NCBI RefSeq assembly: GCF_007860185.1
Contig: NZ_SJPY01000003.1
Span: 1 to 64,000 of the forward strand
Direction: 5' to 3'
DNA: 64,000 bases
DNA from: Novipirellula aureliae
Lineage (GTDB): Bacteria > Planctomycetota > Planctomycetia > Pirellulales > Pirellulaceae
The position numbers were made by a program, and so were the translations under genes. The notes beneath the pieces are model-generated. The model searched no databases. It saw only the letters and a program-made list of their open reading frames with translations, and was not told the origin of the DNA. Position 1 is the first letter of the stretch. Each line of letters begins with the position of its first letter. This document shows, piece by piece, positions 35,216 through 44,581 of this stretch.

Positions 35216-36880
35216 ATGGTGAATTTGAAACATTTAGGAGTTTTTGCAATGGGAGCAATCGTTTGCTGCACCTGCTCGGTCAGTGCTCGTGCGGCTTCGT
35301 TGGGCTACCAATGGAAGAACGGACAGAGGTTCTCCTACCAATTTGAAGTCACCGTAGAGATGGATGACGAAACCATCACCTACAAAGGGATCACGCACTA
35401 TACGGTCAATACCGTGAACGCCGAGCAGGCGATTGTTACCTATCGTGGTGGGCTGAATGAATCAAAAAAGATGAAACAAAGCAATCGCGGCGGACCGTTC
35501 GGTCGGCGCGGCTTCCCTGGGCCACCCTCAATCCCCAGTCCCTTTTCACGTCCAACCTTCGCGGGGAAGACACAAACCACTAACAAGATTACGATCACGC
35601 CCTCTGGCGAAACTTTGGCCATGCAAGGTGATTCTCAGCTTCCCTACCTGTTGGGAAATGTGTCGCTAATGCCCTTTGAACGCTTGCCGAGGGATGAGCG
35701 GCGAGAGTGGACGATCGATAACGGCGTGTCAATTTCAGAAACGAACGAGGATCGCCGCAACCGGTTCGGACCATTTGGCCCCGGCGGACCGTTCGGCGGA
35801 AACCAGGATCGTAACGTCCAAGCGGCGGGCGAGGTCGCCAACTATACGATCCAAAGCGAAAACGGGGATCTGGTCGTGATCAAGAAGTCCTATCGACTGA
35901 CAACCCCACAAACAGGCGACAATCCCGCATTCGATATGACCGGCAACGGTACTTGGACGTTCGACCGGAAGGAAAATGTGCCTCATGCCTTTGACATGAA
36001 TATCGAACTGACGATCAAATCAGGCAATTCTTCCGTCGTCTTACCGATCTCGATCAAATACGACCGTATCTCTGCCGAGAAGATTGCCGAGATGGAAGCC
36101 GCTGCGAAAGCGAAGGCGGATGCAATGGCAAAAGCGGCTGCCGAAAAGCTGGCGTTGGCCAAAGCACCACTGACACCACAGGAAAAACGCGATGCGCTAG
36201 CCTCACTTTCTGGTCGCGATGCCAAGAACATTCAGACAACGCTTGGCCAACTGGCCGCCAAGTCACCCGAAGATCCCGATCCCGAAATGGCAGCAGCGAT
36301 CGAGCAACATATCGATAACCCAGACAAAGCGGTGTCCGCGGCGGCACAAAAAGCCTTGGTCAAATGGTCACCAAGCTATGCCCTAAAAAAGAAACTCGCC
36401 AAAGCCTATCAAGGTCCCGGAGTGCTGAGTTCCACCGGTCTGGTCGTCGAATCGATCACGCCCCTCTTTGTGGGCCAACTGGTGCAAGCGCAAAAACCAC
36501 GCTACGGCTCGTTCTGGCGTGCCGCAAAGGTGAAAAAGCTGCTTCCCGATGGCCAAGTCGAACTCGCCTTTCTGACCTGGGGCAAAGAAGACGGTGCCGT
36601 CGCAGTTGCCCGGCGGAATATTCAACTGGCGCCACCCGAGTTGGATCAGCCCGACAAGCCAGCGAACATCGATACACTCAAATCGGAGTCGCGTACCTGG
36701 TCCGATGCGACTGGTCGGTTTAAGACCGATGCGGTGTTCCTTAGCGCCGCGGATGGAACCGTCAACTTGCGCCGCTCCGATGGACGGACTTTGTCGGTAC
36801 CACTCGAAAAACTTAGCGAGGCCGACCAAGCATTCGTCAAGCAACTCGAGGATTCAGAGAATCCGTTCAAACTTGATTAG
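35216..36880 (+). CDS. Secreted SHD1-domain protein
   Basis: 554 residues. Signal peptide (LGVFAMGAIVCCTCSVSARAA), then a beta-rich domain (about 28-260) with a Gly/Phe/Pro-rich loop (GPFGRRGFPGPPSIPSPF) and a second (RFGPFGPGGPFGGN). Residues about 285-325 are an Ala/Lys-rich helix. A Tudor-like segment (VGQLVQAQKPRYGSFWRAAKVKKL) follows. The C-terminus is an SHD1 (SLA1 homology) domain: RTWSDATGRFKTDAVFL, GRTLSVPLEKLSEADQAFV. SHD1 proteins are abundant in planctomycetes and bind peptides in eukaryotes; the bacterial role is unknown. Confidence 0.78.
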   Translation: MVNLKHLGVFAMGAIVCCTCSVSARAASLGYQWKNGQRFSYQFEVTVEMDDETITYKGITHYTVNTVNAEQAIVTYRGGLNESKKMKQSNRGGPFGRRGFPGPPSIPSPFSRPTFAGKTQTTNKITITPSGETLAMQGDSQLPYLLGNVSLMPFERLPRDERREWTIDNGVSISETNEDRRNRFGPFGPGGPFGGNQDRNVQAAGEVANYTIQSENGDLVVIKKSYRLTTPQTGDNPAFDMTGNGTWTFDRKENVPHAFDMNIELTIKSGNSSVVLPISIKYDRISAEKIAEMEAAAKAKADAMAKAAAEKLALAKAPLTPQEKRDALASLSGRDAKNIQTTLGQLAAKSPEDPDPEMAAAIEQHIDNPDKAVSAAAQKALVKWSPSYALKKKLAKAYQGPGVLSSTGLVVESITPLFVGQLVQAQKPRYGSFWRAAKVKKLLPDGQVELAFLTWGKEDGAVAVARRNIQLAPPELDQPDKPANIDTLKSESRTWSDATGRFKTDAVFLSAADGTVNLRRSDGRTLSVPLEKLSEADQAFVKQLEDSENPFKLD

Positions 36881-37557
36881 TGTCGGATATCAAAGGCATC
36901 CACCAAAGTCGCCGTCGACGTAGCAATCGCTGCTGAAACGAGAGAAGCCTGGGGGGGCTCAAAATCAGGGCTCGTCAGCAATCGGTATAGAGCAAGTTTT
37001 AGTCCCGATAGGGACGTCAGGCACCAGCCTTGGACGCAAGCCCCAGGTTCCAAAATTCGGTTAGGTCGGGAGTCGCAAAGTGACGGCAGATGTCCATGAC
37101 TCCGTATTTCGTCTGACTTTCAAAACCTGTCGTCGCTTCGCGACTTCAAGACTTGTGGCTTCATCCAGTCCCCGGACTCGCGTCCGGAGCTACTATCTGT
37201 CGTCGCTATCGCGACTAAGCAAGAATGAAATATGCATTGCTGATTTGCACCGAAAAAAACAAATTTTGAGTACCCCACTCCCAGCCTTACGATTGCGGCC
37301 TGCTGATTTAATCGTTTAACGCTTAGCCGAAGGCGTCAGCTTTTCCATAAGCGGTCGCCTATGGCTTGGCGTTAAACAATAAGTCGAGTCAAACCGATTA
37401 AATCAGCAGGCCGATTGTGACGATATCGACGCAAACGGGAAATAAACCATGGCCACGTTTACAATCACGTTAAGCTGCAATCGTAACTCCTAACGGCAAT
37501 ATTGCCTTAGAAGCCGGTTTGCACGTCAACCTAACGATTACGAAACCCGCCCCCCAC
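36881..37557. other. Intergenic upstream of the GntR operon
   Basis: About 680 bases. Holds the second 118-bp inverted-repeat element (37296-37413). The stretch 36960-37260 has two short near-repeats (gtcgtcgcttcgcgact / gtcgtcgctatcgcgact, about 37128 and 37198) but no gene. Confidence 0.4.
37296..37413. repeat. 118-bp inverted-repeat element, copy 2 (MITE-like)
   Basis: Perfect 19-bp terminal inverted repeats CGGCCTGCTGATTTAATCG (37296-37314) and its complement (37395-37413). ATTG occurs directly outside both ends, a possible 4-bp target duplication. The inner arms GTTTAACGC / GCGTTAAAC also pair. Differs from copy 1 (18376) mainly in the left terminus and one base inside. Confidence 0.8.
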
Positions 37558-37585
37558 TTGACACCTTTAATGGCCGGTGTACTAT
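37558..37585 (+). promoter_or_regulatory. Promoter of the GntR-ABC operon
   Basis: TTGACA (37558-37563) and TACTAT (37580-37585) with 16 bp between. 53 bases before the chosen gntR start. Confidence 0.65.
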
Positions 37586-37598
37586 GTTACTAGGTAAC
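37586..37598. promoter_or_regulatory. Palindromic operator next to the -10 box, probable GntR site
   Basis: GTTAC-TAG-GTAAC, a perfect dyad directly after the -10 hexamer. Looser symmetry extends outward (CTAT ... TAAG). YtrA-type GntR proteins bind such dyads and repress their own operon, so autoregulation is likely. Confidence 0.6.
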
Positions 37599-37638
37599 TA
37601 AGTTTCTGTGCCGAGTAGTGCATCAGGAGGTAGTGGGT

Positions 37639-38088
37639 ATGTTCTTATCGATCGACGTTCACTCGGATGTAGCGATCTATTCCCAGATCGTTCGTCAAGT
37701 GAAATTCGCCGTGGCTGCGGGGACGCTCAGCCCTGGCCAGCTCTTGCCCAGTGCTCGAACATTGGCACGCAAGTTGGCGATCAACCCCAACACCGTCGCT
37801 CGCGCCTTTACCGATCTACAGAACGACGGCGTGGTCGAAACGCTCCGCGGCCGCGGGATGGTGATTCGCGATGATGCCGTCGCGATTTGTCGCCGCGAAC
37901 GTGAAGAGGTTCTTGGCGAACGGCTTGGCGAAGCGCTCGCGGAATCTTGGCACGCTGGCTTGAATGCGAAAAAGATCCAATCGATCGTAGACAAGCACTT
38001 GAAACAATTGACCAAAACCAATCCTACGGTGATGGTTCGGATCGATGATGACACAGACGACAAGACAAGGGCGAAGGAGAAAGCATGA
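37639..38088 (+). CDS. GntR-family regulator, YtrA subfamily
   Basis: 149 residues. ATG at 37639 is set by AGGAGGT at 37625-37631. The winged HTH is typical: VAIYSQIVRQVKFAVAAGTLSPGQLLPSARTLARKLAINPNTVARAFTDL (in two parts). The short helical tail (about 80-140) fits YtrA rather than the larger ligand-binding types. These regulators control ABC transporters encoded right after them; here the stop overlaps the ATPase start by four bases. The upstream palindrome is its probable operator. Confidence 0.88.
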   Translation: MFLSIDVHSDVAIYSQIVRQVKFAVAAGTLSPGQLLPSARTLARKLAINPNTVARAFTDLQNDGVVETLRGRGMVIRDDAVAICRREREEVLGERLGEALAESWHAGLNAKKIQSIVDKHLKQLTKTNPTVMVRIDDDTDDKTRAKEKA

Positions 38089-39005
38089 ACCCCGTAATCA
38101 CTGCCCAATCGTTGACGATGCACTTCCGCCGCTGTGACGCCCTTCGCGGTGTCGATCTGTCGATCGAACCGGGAACCGTTTTCGCCCTTCTGGGCGAAAA
38201 CGGTGCGGGAAAAACGACACTGATCCGCATTCTGACCGGCTACCAGAAACCCACCCGTGGTTCCTGCCGGGTTTGTGACCTCGATCCGACTCGGGATCCT
38301 CGCGGAGTGCGTCGGCAAATTGGCTACGTGTCTGACTCGCCCGCCCTCTATGACTGGATGACCGTTGCTCAAATCGGCGGTTTTACGGCATCGTTCTATG
38401 ATGATGCGTATCGAAGAAACTTCATCGATTCGATTGCAAAGTACGACATCCGGCCTGACCAGAAGATCCGCAGCCTGAGTAAGGGGCAACGAGCGAAGGT
38501 GGCGTTGTCATTGGCAGTCGCACACGATCCAACGCTGTTGATCATGGACGAGCCAACATCGGGCTTGGATCCGAAGGTACGGCGTAGTTTCTTGGAAAGC
38601 ATGATCGACCGTGCGGCTACCGGACGGACTGTCTTTCTAGCTTCGCACCAAATCAGCGAAGTCGAACGTGTGGCCGATACAGTGGGGATCATGCACCAAG
38701 GGCGGGTCTGCTTGGTGGCACCGCTGAGCGAACTACGCGAATCGTTTAGCGAAGTGGTGATCGATGTGGAAGACCCTCTGCGGACGATGCCGCCATTGCC
38801 ATCGCCAGCGGTCGTGTTGAGCGAAGAAACCGAAGGTCGCCAACGCGAATGGATCGTGCGAAACCTGACGCCTGAAATGATTCAAGCGATTCGTGAATTA
38901 CCAGGCGTCATCGATGTTCGTCACCGCGTGGCAACACTCGAAGAAGTCTTTATTGCCTGCACGTCCGGGAGCTTGTCGGCGGAGACAGCGGAGGTGGCAA
39001 CATGA
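38085..39005 (+). CDS. ABC transporter ATP-binding protein
   Basis: 306 residues. Walker A GENGAGKTT, Q-loop IGYVSDSP, signature LSKGQRAK, Walker B LLIMDEPTSGLDP, and H-loop ASHQ are all present. The C-terminal 80 residues are an accessory domain. Works with the permease encoded next, whose start overlaps this stop. Export of a lipid, peptide or antibiotic is possible; the substrate is unknown. Confidence 0.93.
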   Translation: MNPVITAQSLTMHFRRCDALRGVDLSIEPGTVFALLGENGAGKTTLIRILTGYQKPTRGSCRVCDLDPTRDPRGVRRQIGYVSDSPALYDWMTVAQIGGFTASFYDDAYRRNFIDSIAKYDIRPDQKIRSLSKGQRAKVALSLAVAHDPTLLIMDEPTSGLDPKVRRSFLESMIDRAATGRTVFLASHQISEVERVADTVGIMHQGRVCLVAPLSELRESFSEVVIDVEDPLRTMPPLPSPAVVLSEETEGRQREWIVRNLTPEMIQAIRELPGVIDVRHRVATLEEVFIACTSGSLSAETAEVAT

Positions 39006-41548
39006 GTACAACCACCGCTGCTTCAAGACCGAGTCGATTCAACACATGGCTAATCTGGAAAGACGTTTGCCAAGTCATTCCATTGGTCGTCGCACTACTG
39101 CTTGTCGTCGGAATCATCGTTGCATTTCAGTACTGGAACAGTGAACTGCGAACGTCCCAATTCTACGTATCGATCGAGTTGACGTTGCTCGTTCTTCCCG
39201 GCATTTTTGCCACGGGCGTGGGTGCGGTGATGGTCGGTCAAGAACGCGAGAACCGGACGATCGATTGGTTATCGTCGCTGCCGATCACGCCGCGACAATT
39301 GTTTCTGTCCAAAGTCGCGGTCGGTGTGGTGGGATTAGCAATCATGTGGTTGATTGCGGTCCTATCGGTCACGTTGTTGGTCGGTAGCGACGCGAACGTC
39401 TCACGGTGGCGTTTGACCAACACGACTCAAATCACGCAAAACCTAACGCCAATCAGTTTTCCATTGTGGATCATTCATTCGTTGTTCGTCATGTTGGCTG
39501 GCTTCTATACGTCTTGGCGAGTCAAGAATCAATTCTTTTCGCTCGTTGCCCTGATGGCTTTGGCGACCGTTCCCTTTTTGGCATCGATAGCCATCTCTGA
39601 ATTCGGCACGCTCCGCGGTCGGGTCTATCCCGGAACCGAGTTCTTTGTGTGGTTGGGCGTTTCGCTACTGCTGATACCGGTATCTTTTCTCGCTGGCTAT
39701 CGTCGAGCCGAAAAGGTGTTATCGCCTGCGGAGGCGACGACGCTTAGCCCGCTAAAGCGATTCCAAGCCCACTGGGTTGCTGCCGAGCCACCGACGTTTC
39801 ACAGCGGTACCGCAGCGATCGTGTGGCAATCGATTCACTCGTCTTGGTTTCTGTTCCCGATTATCTTGGCATTAATGATTGGCGTCTTTTTTGACGGCAA
39901 TAACGCCTGGAATCGAGGCCTCTGGTTTTCATTTGCAGGACACATCGGCATGCCCTTAGCGGTTTGTTGGTTAGCCGTTTCCGTTTTTAAGTTCGCAGGC
40001 ACTCCCGAGCAACTGCGTTTTTTGGCCGACCGCGGCATTTCACCGACCAAGGTTTACATCGCTCGTCATGCTGTCCCGATCGCCGTGGTGGCAACGGGAA
40101 TCGTTATCTATACCTTTTATGCAACCTATGTCCTCAGCAGCAGCGATGAACAACCGAGGCCCTCTGATTGGCCTAGCCTGTTGCAAGTCACACTGTCGTG
40201 TGCAGGAATCTATGCCGTGTCGCAGTGGATATCGCAACTGATCCGCACAACGACGATCGCGTTCATGATTGCTCCGCTCGTTGCGATCTCAGCCACCTAC
40301 AGTCGCCTCTATCATTTCGTGCCGGATGTTAGGTGGCAAGTCTTTTTTAGCTTGCTGTTTGCATTGGTTCCGATGTTGGGCACATGGGCGATGATGCAGC
40401 GATACATGGATCGCCGCGATTCGCCTGGGAAGTATTTGATTGTCCCATTGTTTTTAATGCTCTTCGGGGTGATCTCAATCGCCACGATCTATATTGACCA
40501 ATGGCACCTGATCGGCAGGGGCAATGAGGATGTCGGTGCGTTCACCATCTCGCAACGCGAGGCTCGGGACGGGGAAGGCAAGTCGGTCGCAGAATCAACG
40601 CCGACGTATGTATTGATCGAGTCCGAACAATTTAATGATGTTCCGCTAGAGTACACGAGTGAGTTTAAAAAGAAGACGGTGACTCAGCTCATGCAAGCCG
40701 ATTTGATCGAGCCAGAAGATTTACTGACAAACCTTGAGCAACTTCGCGATGACCGGTCGTTGGCTGCGAAGATTGACTCCAATGCGTGGCAGGGATTTTT
40801 GATTTGGGCGACGCTTGAGCAAGTTAAATTTGAAAACGCGTCTGGTACTGAAGCCTTCGACGAGTTCGCTCCATGGATCGATACCGCATCGCTGCTTGTG
40901 GCGTCACTGCGCAGGAGTCACCGTTGGTTTGACCAAGAAGTAGCCGATCGCACCGAGATTTGGCTGGCGAGTTTGCTGTCGAGTGAAGCGATGAAGCCGT
41001 ATCGCAGCGAGGCCGTCATCCAAACAACACTTGACCGCTTGCCCAGTCGTAGCGAGCGGAACCGGGTTCGCCGAACTGCGATCTTGGCCAGTTGGGCGAC
41101 TTGGCCCTATACCGCGGAAGATAACTTCAAACGGGTGTATCGAGATGGCAATGAGTTGCTGAGCATCAATGGGTTGAATTTGGGTGGGATGGAGTTGATC
41201 GATGCGAAGTTAACCGAGAAATATGTTTGGATGTCCGATGCAGAGGCTTACCGCGTGGAACAAATTGCGACGGCGGCGTTGGCGGCGACGAGGCAAAGCG
41301 AGTTGGGGCCAATACCCCGCGACCCAAATCGACTTATGACTTGGTGGGAAGAAGTCCTTCATGACGCGACAGTCGCCAGTCTTGTTCCGGCCGAGATTGG
41401 GCCCTATTCCGCTCGCATGCGTCGTTTGCCAGCGATGATGACGATGGTGCTGATTCAAGGCTATCCAGGCGAGAAAATCTATCCAGCCCAGTACATCGCG
41501 ATGCCTTGGGAAACGACGGTGGAATCCTTGAAGGAGAGCAAAGAATGA
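39002..41548 (+). CDS. ABC-2-type permease with large soluble C-terminal part
   Basis: 848 residues. Two sets of about six membrane helices (about 20-235 and 275-500; for example LVVALLLVVGIIVAFQYW, GIFATGVGAVMVGQERENRT). The second set ends near FLMLFGVISIATIYI. The last 330 residues are soluble and helical, unusual for this family. Co-translated with the ATPase (ATGA overlap) and with the following gene. The N-terminal half resembles permeases of the YtrB/YtrC-type systems. Confidence 0.82.
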   Translation: MSTTTAASRPSRFNTWLIWKDVCQVIPLVVALLLVVGIIVAFQYWNSELRTSQFYVSIELTLLVLPGIFATGVGAVMVGQERENRTIDWLSSLPITPRQLFLSKVAVGVVGLAIMWLIAVLSVTLLVGSDANVSRWRLTNTTQITQNLTPISFPLWIIHSLFVMLAGFYTSWRVKNQFFSLVALMALATVPFLASIAISEFGTLRGRVYPGTEFFVWLGVSLLLIPVSFLAGYRRAEKVLSPAEATTLSPLKRFQAHWVAAEPPTFHSGTAAIVWQSIHSSWFLFPIILALMIGVFFDGNNAWNRGLWFSFAGHIGMPLAVCWLAVSVFKFAGTPEQLRFLADRGISPTKVYIARHAVPIAVVATGIVIYTFYATYVLSSSDEQPRPSDWPSLLQVTLSCAGIYAVSQWISQLIRTTTIAFMIAPLVAISATYSRLYHFVPDVRWQVFFSLLFALVPMLGTWAMMQRYMDRRDSPGKYLIVPLFLMLFGVISIATIYIDQWHLIGRGNEDVGAFTISQREARDGEGKSVAESTPTYVLIESEQFNDVPLEYTSEFKKKTVTQLMQADLIEPEDLLTNLEQLRDDRSLAAKIDSNAWQGFLIWATLEQVKFENASGTEAFDEFAPWIDTASLLVASLRRSHRWFDQEVADRTEIWLASLLSSEAMKPYRSEAVIQTTLDRLPSRSERNRVRRTAILASWATWPYTAEDNFKRVYRDGNELLSINGLNLGGMELIDAKLTEKYVWMSDAEAYRVEQIATAALAATRQSELGPIPRDPNRLMTWWEEVLHDATVASLVPAEIGPYSARMRRLPAMMTMVLIQGYPGEKIYPAQYIAMPWETTVESLKESKE

Positions 41549-42948
41549 AAAGGACCAGCCGGTTTGACAAACGCTATTTGCTGTTGGTCAGCGTTCCAAT
41601 TGCGATCCTAGCAAGCCTATTCGCAATCTCGCTCTTGACGGCTTGGAGCAGCCAACGGAAATTGGATCGCGGTCTACGTTTGGTGACCGGACTCGATGAT
41701 GCGACCGCAGCGGATGCGCTCGCGGTTTGGTATGATTCCCACTCGTCAAAAGCGGAGACGTTGGAGTGGCGGAAAATGGAAACCGCTTCGATGGCTGTTA
41801 GCTATCTGTCGAACCACGTCTTTGGGGAGTACCGCTATCAATTAAATACGTTGGTGCCGCCCGGTCAACCATGGCCCGACGAAGCGAGGAACGAGCGACT
41901 GGTCGCCTTGGCTAAGCCGGTTGTCGATCGGCTGAAGGCCACACCGATGCCCGACGAACCGGTCTGGCATCCACTCTTCTATGAATCGTTTGCCAATCCG
42001 TTTCCCATTGCTGAAATGCCTGCCCCGTTGATGGCGGTACTTTGGCCCGAGATCCGCGACGCTTACTACAAAGGAGACACGTCGCGTGCGATTTCCGCGA
42101 TTCGCTTGTATCTCGATCTGTTGGGCCCAAAATCGAATCGCTCCATTGAGCAACCCCTTTTCACGAGTTACGAACTCCACATGGCCATTCGCAATTCGCT
42201 CTCCGATGGCATTTGGTCCGAGGCAGAGTTGGTGGAGCTGCAACAATTGTTGACACCCGAGCATGATTGGCAGCGGATATGGGAAAGGCGCGTCGCACTT
42301 GACGCTTTGATCGTTTCTCCTTGGTTGCAAAATCCTTGGCGTCACGAACGGTTCGCACAAATTTCTCGGGTCGGCAACGGGACCAACGGCGGTTTGCAAG
42401 ATGTCAATCGCTCGACTTGGGTACCCTCCGATTCGCTTGATGTGGTCATGAAGTACGTAGACGTGAAAGAGCTTGATGCGGAACCAGGAACCGCAGCGTT
42501 TCGTGATGCTGCCAACGCGCTATTCGTTTCTCGGTTAACGAACCCTTACAACATCCCCCCAGGCGGCCCAGCTTTCTGGCTAGATCAATGGCTAAAGTTG
42601 CCGTGTATGCCCAGCAGTCATTTAGACTCGAATATCGGTAGCAACCTATCGACCGAAGCACAGATGCTATTCTCTACTGCAGTCGATTGCCGATTTACAC
42701 GCACCGCGATCGCCGTGAAACAGTACCAGATGAAGTCTGACAAATGGCCTGAATCGCTCGTGCAGTTAAAAAAAGTCGGTCTGCCGCTGCCGCAAACGAT
42801 CGGCAGTTATGAGACACCGTTCTACTATGAAGTCGGCAAAGATTCGCAAAAAGTGAAACTCGGAAAAGTCCCAGTAACGTCGCACGATCAAGGCAAATCG
42901 CTGCAATATGATTTAAACTCGACCGTGATCGAGATTTCACTCCCGTGA
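41545..42948 (+). CDS. Membrane-anchored protein of the ABC operon, unknown function
   Basis: 467 residues from the ATG at 41545, which overlaps the permease stop. One N-terminal membrane helix (LLLVSVPIAILASLFAISLLTAW, about 11-33) and a long helical exported or cytoplasmic domain. Not recognised. Its tail (RTAIAVKQYQMKSDKWPESLVQLKKVGLPLP) resembles the ends of planctomycete proteins annotated only as hypothetical. Likely an accessory subunit of the transporter. Confidence 0.65.
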   Translation: MKRTSRFDKRYLLLVSVPIAILASLFAISLLTAWSSQRKLDRGLRLVTGLDDATAADALAVWYDSHSSKAETLEWRKMETASMAVSYLSNHVFGEYRYQLNTLVPPGQPWPDEARNERLVALAKPVVDRLKATPMPDEPVWHPLFYESFANPFPIAEMPAPLMAVLWPEIRDAYYKGDTSRAISAIRLYLDLLGPKSNRSIEQPLFTSYELHMAIRNSLSDGIWSEAELVELQQLLTPEHDWQRIWERRVALDALIVSPWLQNPWRHERFAQISRVGNGTNGGLQDVNRSTWVPSDSLDVVMKYVDVKELDAEPGTAAFRDAANALFVSRLTNPYNIPPGGPAFWLDQWLKLPCMPSSHLDSNIGSNLSTEAQMLFSTAVDCRFTRTAIAVKQYQMKSDKWPESLVQLKKVGLPLPQTIGSYETPFYYEVGKDSQKVKLGKVPVTSHDQGKSLQYDLNSTVIEISLP

Positions 42949-43041
42949 GGCCGCAGAGTCAATCATGGCTTCGCTTCTGGTAGCGTCCATCGATTGGCTC
43001 GGTCCGACGTTAGATCCCGTTTTCCTGAGTCTCGTCAGTCC

Positions 43042-43605
43042 CTACAGTCCGAGCGCTGAAGTCAACAGGCCGTCCATCAACACAATTGGCTTTTTCGCGA
43101 CAAAGATGCGGTCGCCGGGGTGCAGGGCGTAATCGGATTCAGGGAGGACCGTCTTTCCACCTTCGGACATCTTCACATCCAATTTCACCCCGCCGATTGT
43201 TTGCGGTGAACTGCGGTATAGTACCACTTTCACGCCGCCGATTTCTTCGACCACACCTGATTGCGTCAAAAGGCTGCTAACAAACACGCTGCGACCGTCC
43301 GCTGGTAGCGGCAGGACGCGTGATTCTTCGCGATTTCCGTCTACTTGCAAAACGATGGCATTATTCGCTGCTGCTTCGCGAACGCGTTGATAGACCGTTT
43401 CGGTCATCGTTTCATCGAAACCCTTGTAATCCGCGCCCGTGCTATTGGAGACATATTTTGTTCCGTCAGGCGACGTTCCGGCCCCTGGCAAATGGATGCC
43501 AGGCAGATTGAAGGAGGTGCATCCAGTGGCGAAGATCGTCAAAATGGCCATTGACATGACCGTCGTCAGGCCGCTGAGACGTTCCAAATTCGTGGGTCGT
43601 TGCAT
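43042..43605 (-). CDS. Lipoprotein with SLBB-like export-protein features
   Basis: 187 residues from the ATG at 43605 (MQRPTNLERL). The lipobox is ATGC (LTIFATGCTS), so the mature protein is a lipid-anchored. The body (ETVYQRVREAAANNAIVLQVDGN, SGVVEEIGGVKVVLYR, YALHPGDRIFVAKKP) recalls the soluble ligand-binding repeats of polysaccharide-export proteins, ending with LHPGDRI. An earlier in-frame start at 43770 would add 55 residues without a signal and is less likely. No polysaccharide genes adjacent. Confidence 0.65.
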   Translation of the reverse strand: MQRPTNLERLSGLTTVMSMAILTIFATGCTSFNLPGIHLPGAGTSPDGTKYVSNSTGADYKGFDETMTETVYQRVREAAANNAIVLQVDGNREESRVLPLPADGRSVFVSSLLTQSGVVEEIGGVKVVLYRSSPQTIGGVKLDVKMSEGGKTVLPESDYALHPGDRIFVAKKPIVLMDGLLTSALGL

Positions 43606-43918
43606 CACAAAAGTCACCGCTTCGAGTGGATGTGTAATTGTGCCGATTAGGCAGGATGTAAGGGGCATCGGCTTTTTCGACGCAAAAACATCAGCAAATC
43701 CTAAAAAAGTCGACAATTTCGTTGAAGAACCTGTGCTCAGACCCCCTTTTCGTCCTTCACGCCGAGCCATTCGATCGCTATATTGCCGCTTCGAATGAAA
43801 GCAACCCCAGAGATTGACTCGGAGATTACCTCTGGATTGAATGCCCGGGAATCGAACGTGAATCGATCTGGGCGTACCGATTAAGCAGCTATACCCACAT
43901 CAGTGGCGGAGAATCAAA

Positions 43919-44188
43919 ATGGCACGGCAATGCGAAACCTGCGGTAAAGGTGTCCAAATGGGCAACCGAATCGAAACACGTGGTAAGGCCAAATACCTCG
44001 GTGGTGTCGGTACGAAAATTACTGGCTGCACCCGCCGGAAATTCGTTCCCAACCTTCAAAAAGTGCATGTAACGATGCCAAACGGAACCAACAAGACAAT
44101 GCGAGTATGCGTGCAATGCATCCGCAGTGGTGCGGTTCGCAAAACGGTCAAGGTCAAGCCATTTGATGTCAGTGGTTCGAAGAAATAA
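43919..44188 (+). CDS. rpmB: 50S ribosomal protein L28, zinc-binding form
   Basis: 89 residues, full length. MARQCETCGKGVQMGN is the conserved start, with GTKITGCTRRKFVPNLQKVHV. Cys5, Cys8, Cys64 and Cys67 (CETC ... CVQC) make the zinc site of the C-plus form. 18 bases before gatC. The 120-base leader (43799-43918) has no gene and may hold the promoter. Confidence 0.95.
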   Translation: MARQCETCGKGVQMGNRIETRGKAKYLGGVGTKITGCTRRKFVPNLQKVHVTMPNGTNKTMRVCVQCIRSGAVRKTVKVKPFDVSGSKK

Positions 44189-44206
44189 CGTCATTCGGAT
44201 CCGCTC

Positions 44207-44518
44207 ATGGCACTTTCACCTGATGAAGTCCGCCGACTCGGCCTCCTCGCCCGCTTAGAACTGAGCGAGGAGGAAGTCACTGCGCTCGGACCACAAGTCG
44301 CGTCGATTCTTGATTTCGTCGAACAGTTAGCTGATCTCGATACCGAGAACGTCGAACCGATGACGACAGCTCTCGACGTCGACAACCGTTGGCGTGCCGA
44401 TGAGCGTGTGGCTGGTTTGACGAACGAGCAAGCCCTGCAAAACGCTCCGCAACGGGACGATGACTGCTTTTTAGTGCCACCTGTTTTAGGGACGGCGTCC
44501 GTCAAGGGCGATAGCTGA
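44207..44518 (+). CDS. gatC: Asp/Glu-tRNA amidotransferase subunit C
   Basis: 103 residues. MALSPDEVRRLGLLARLELSEEEV and the ILDFVEQLADLDTENVEPM helix are typical of GatC, ending with DDCFLVPPVLG. Part of GatCAB, which converts Glu-tRNA(Gln) or Asp-tRNA(Asn) to the amide. gatA and gatB are not in the window. Confidence 0.93.
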   Translation: MALSPDEVRRLGLLARLELSEEEVTALGPQVASILDFVEQLADLDTENVEPMTTALDVDNRWRADERVAGLTNEQALQNAPQRDDDCFLVPPVLGTASVKGDS

Positions 44519-44581
44519 GGCCGGATCGGCGTCATAAGGACTCCTTTGATCTCGTCTACCTTCCTTCCGAGTCCTTTCTCT

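Noticed and set aside
43799-43918. tRNA-like sequence (cccgggaatcgaac)
   Set aside because: Resembles a T-arm on the minus strand but no cloverleaf can be formed; taken as the rpmB leader.
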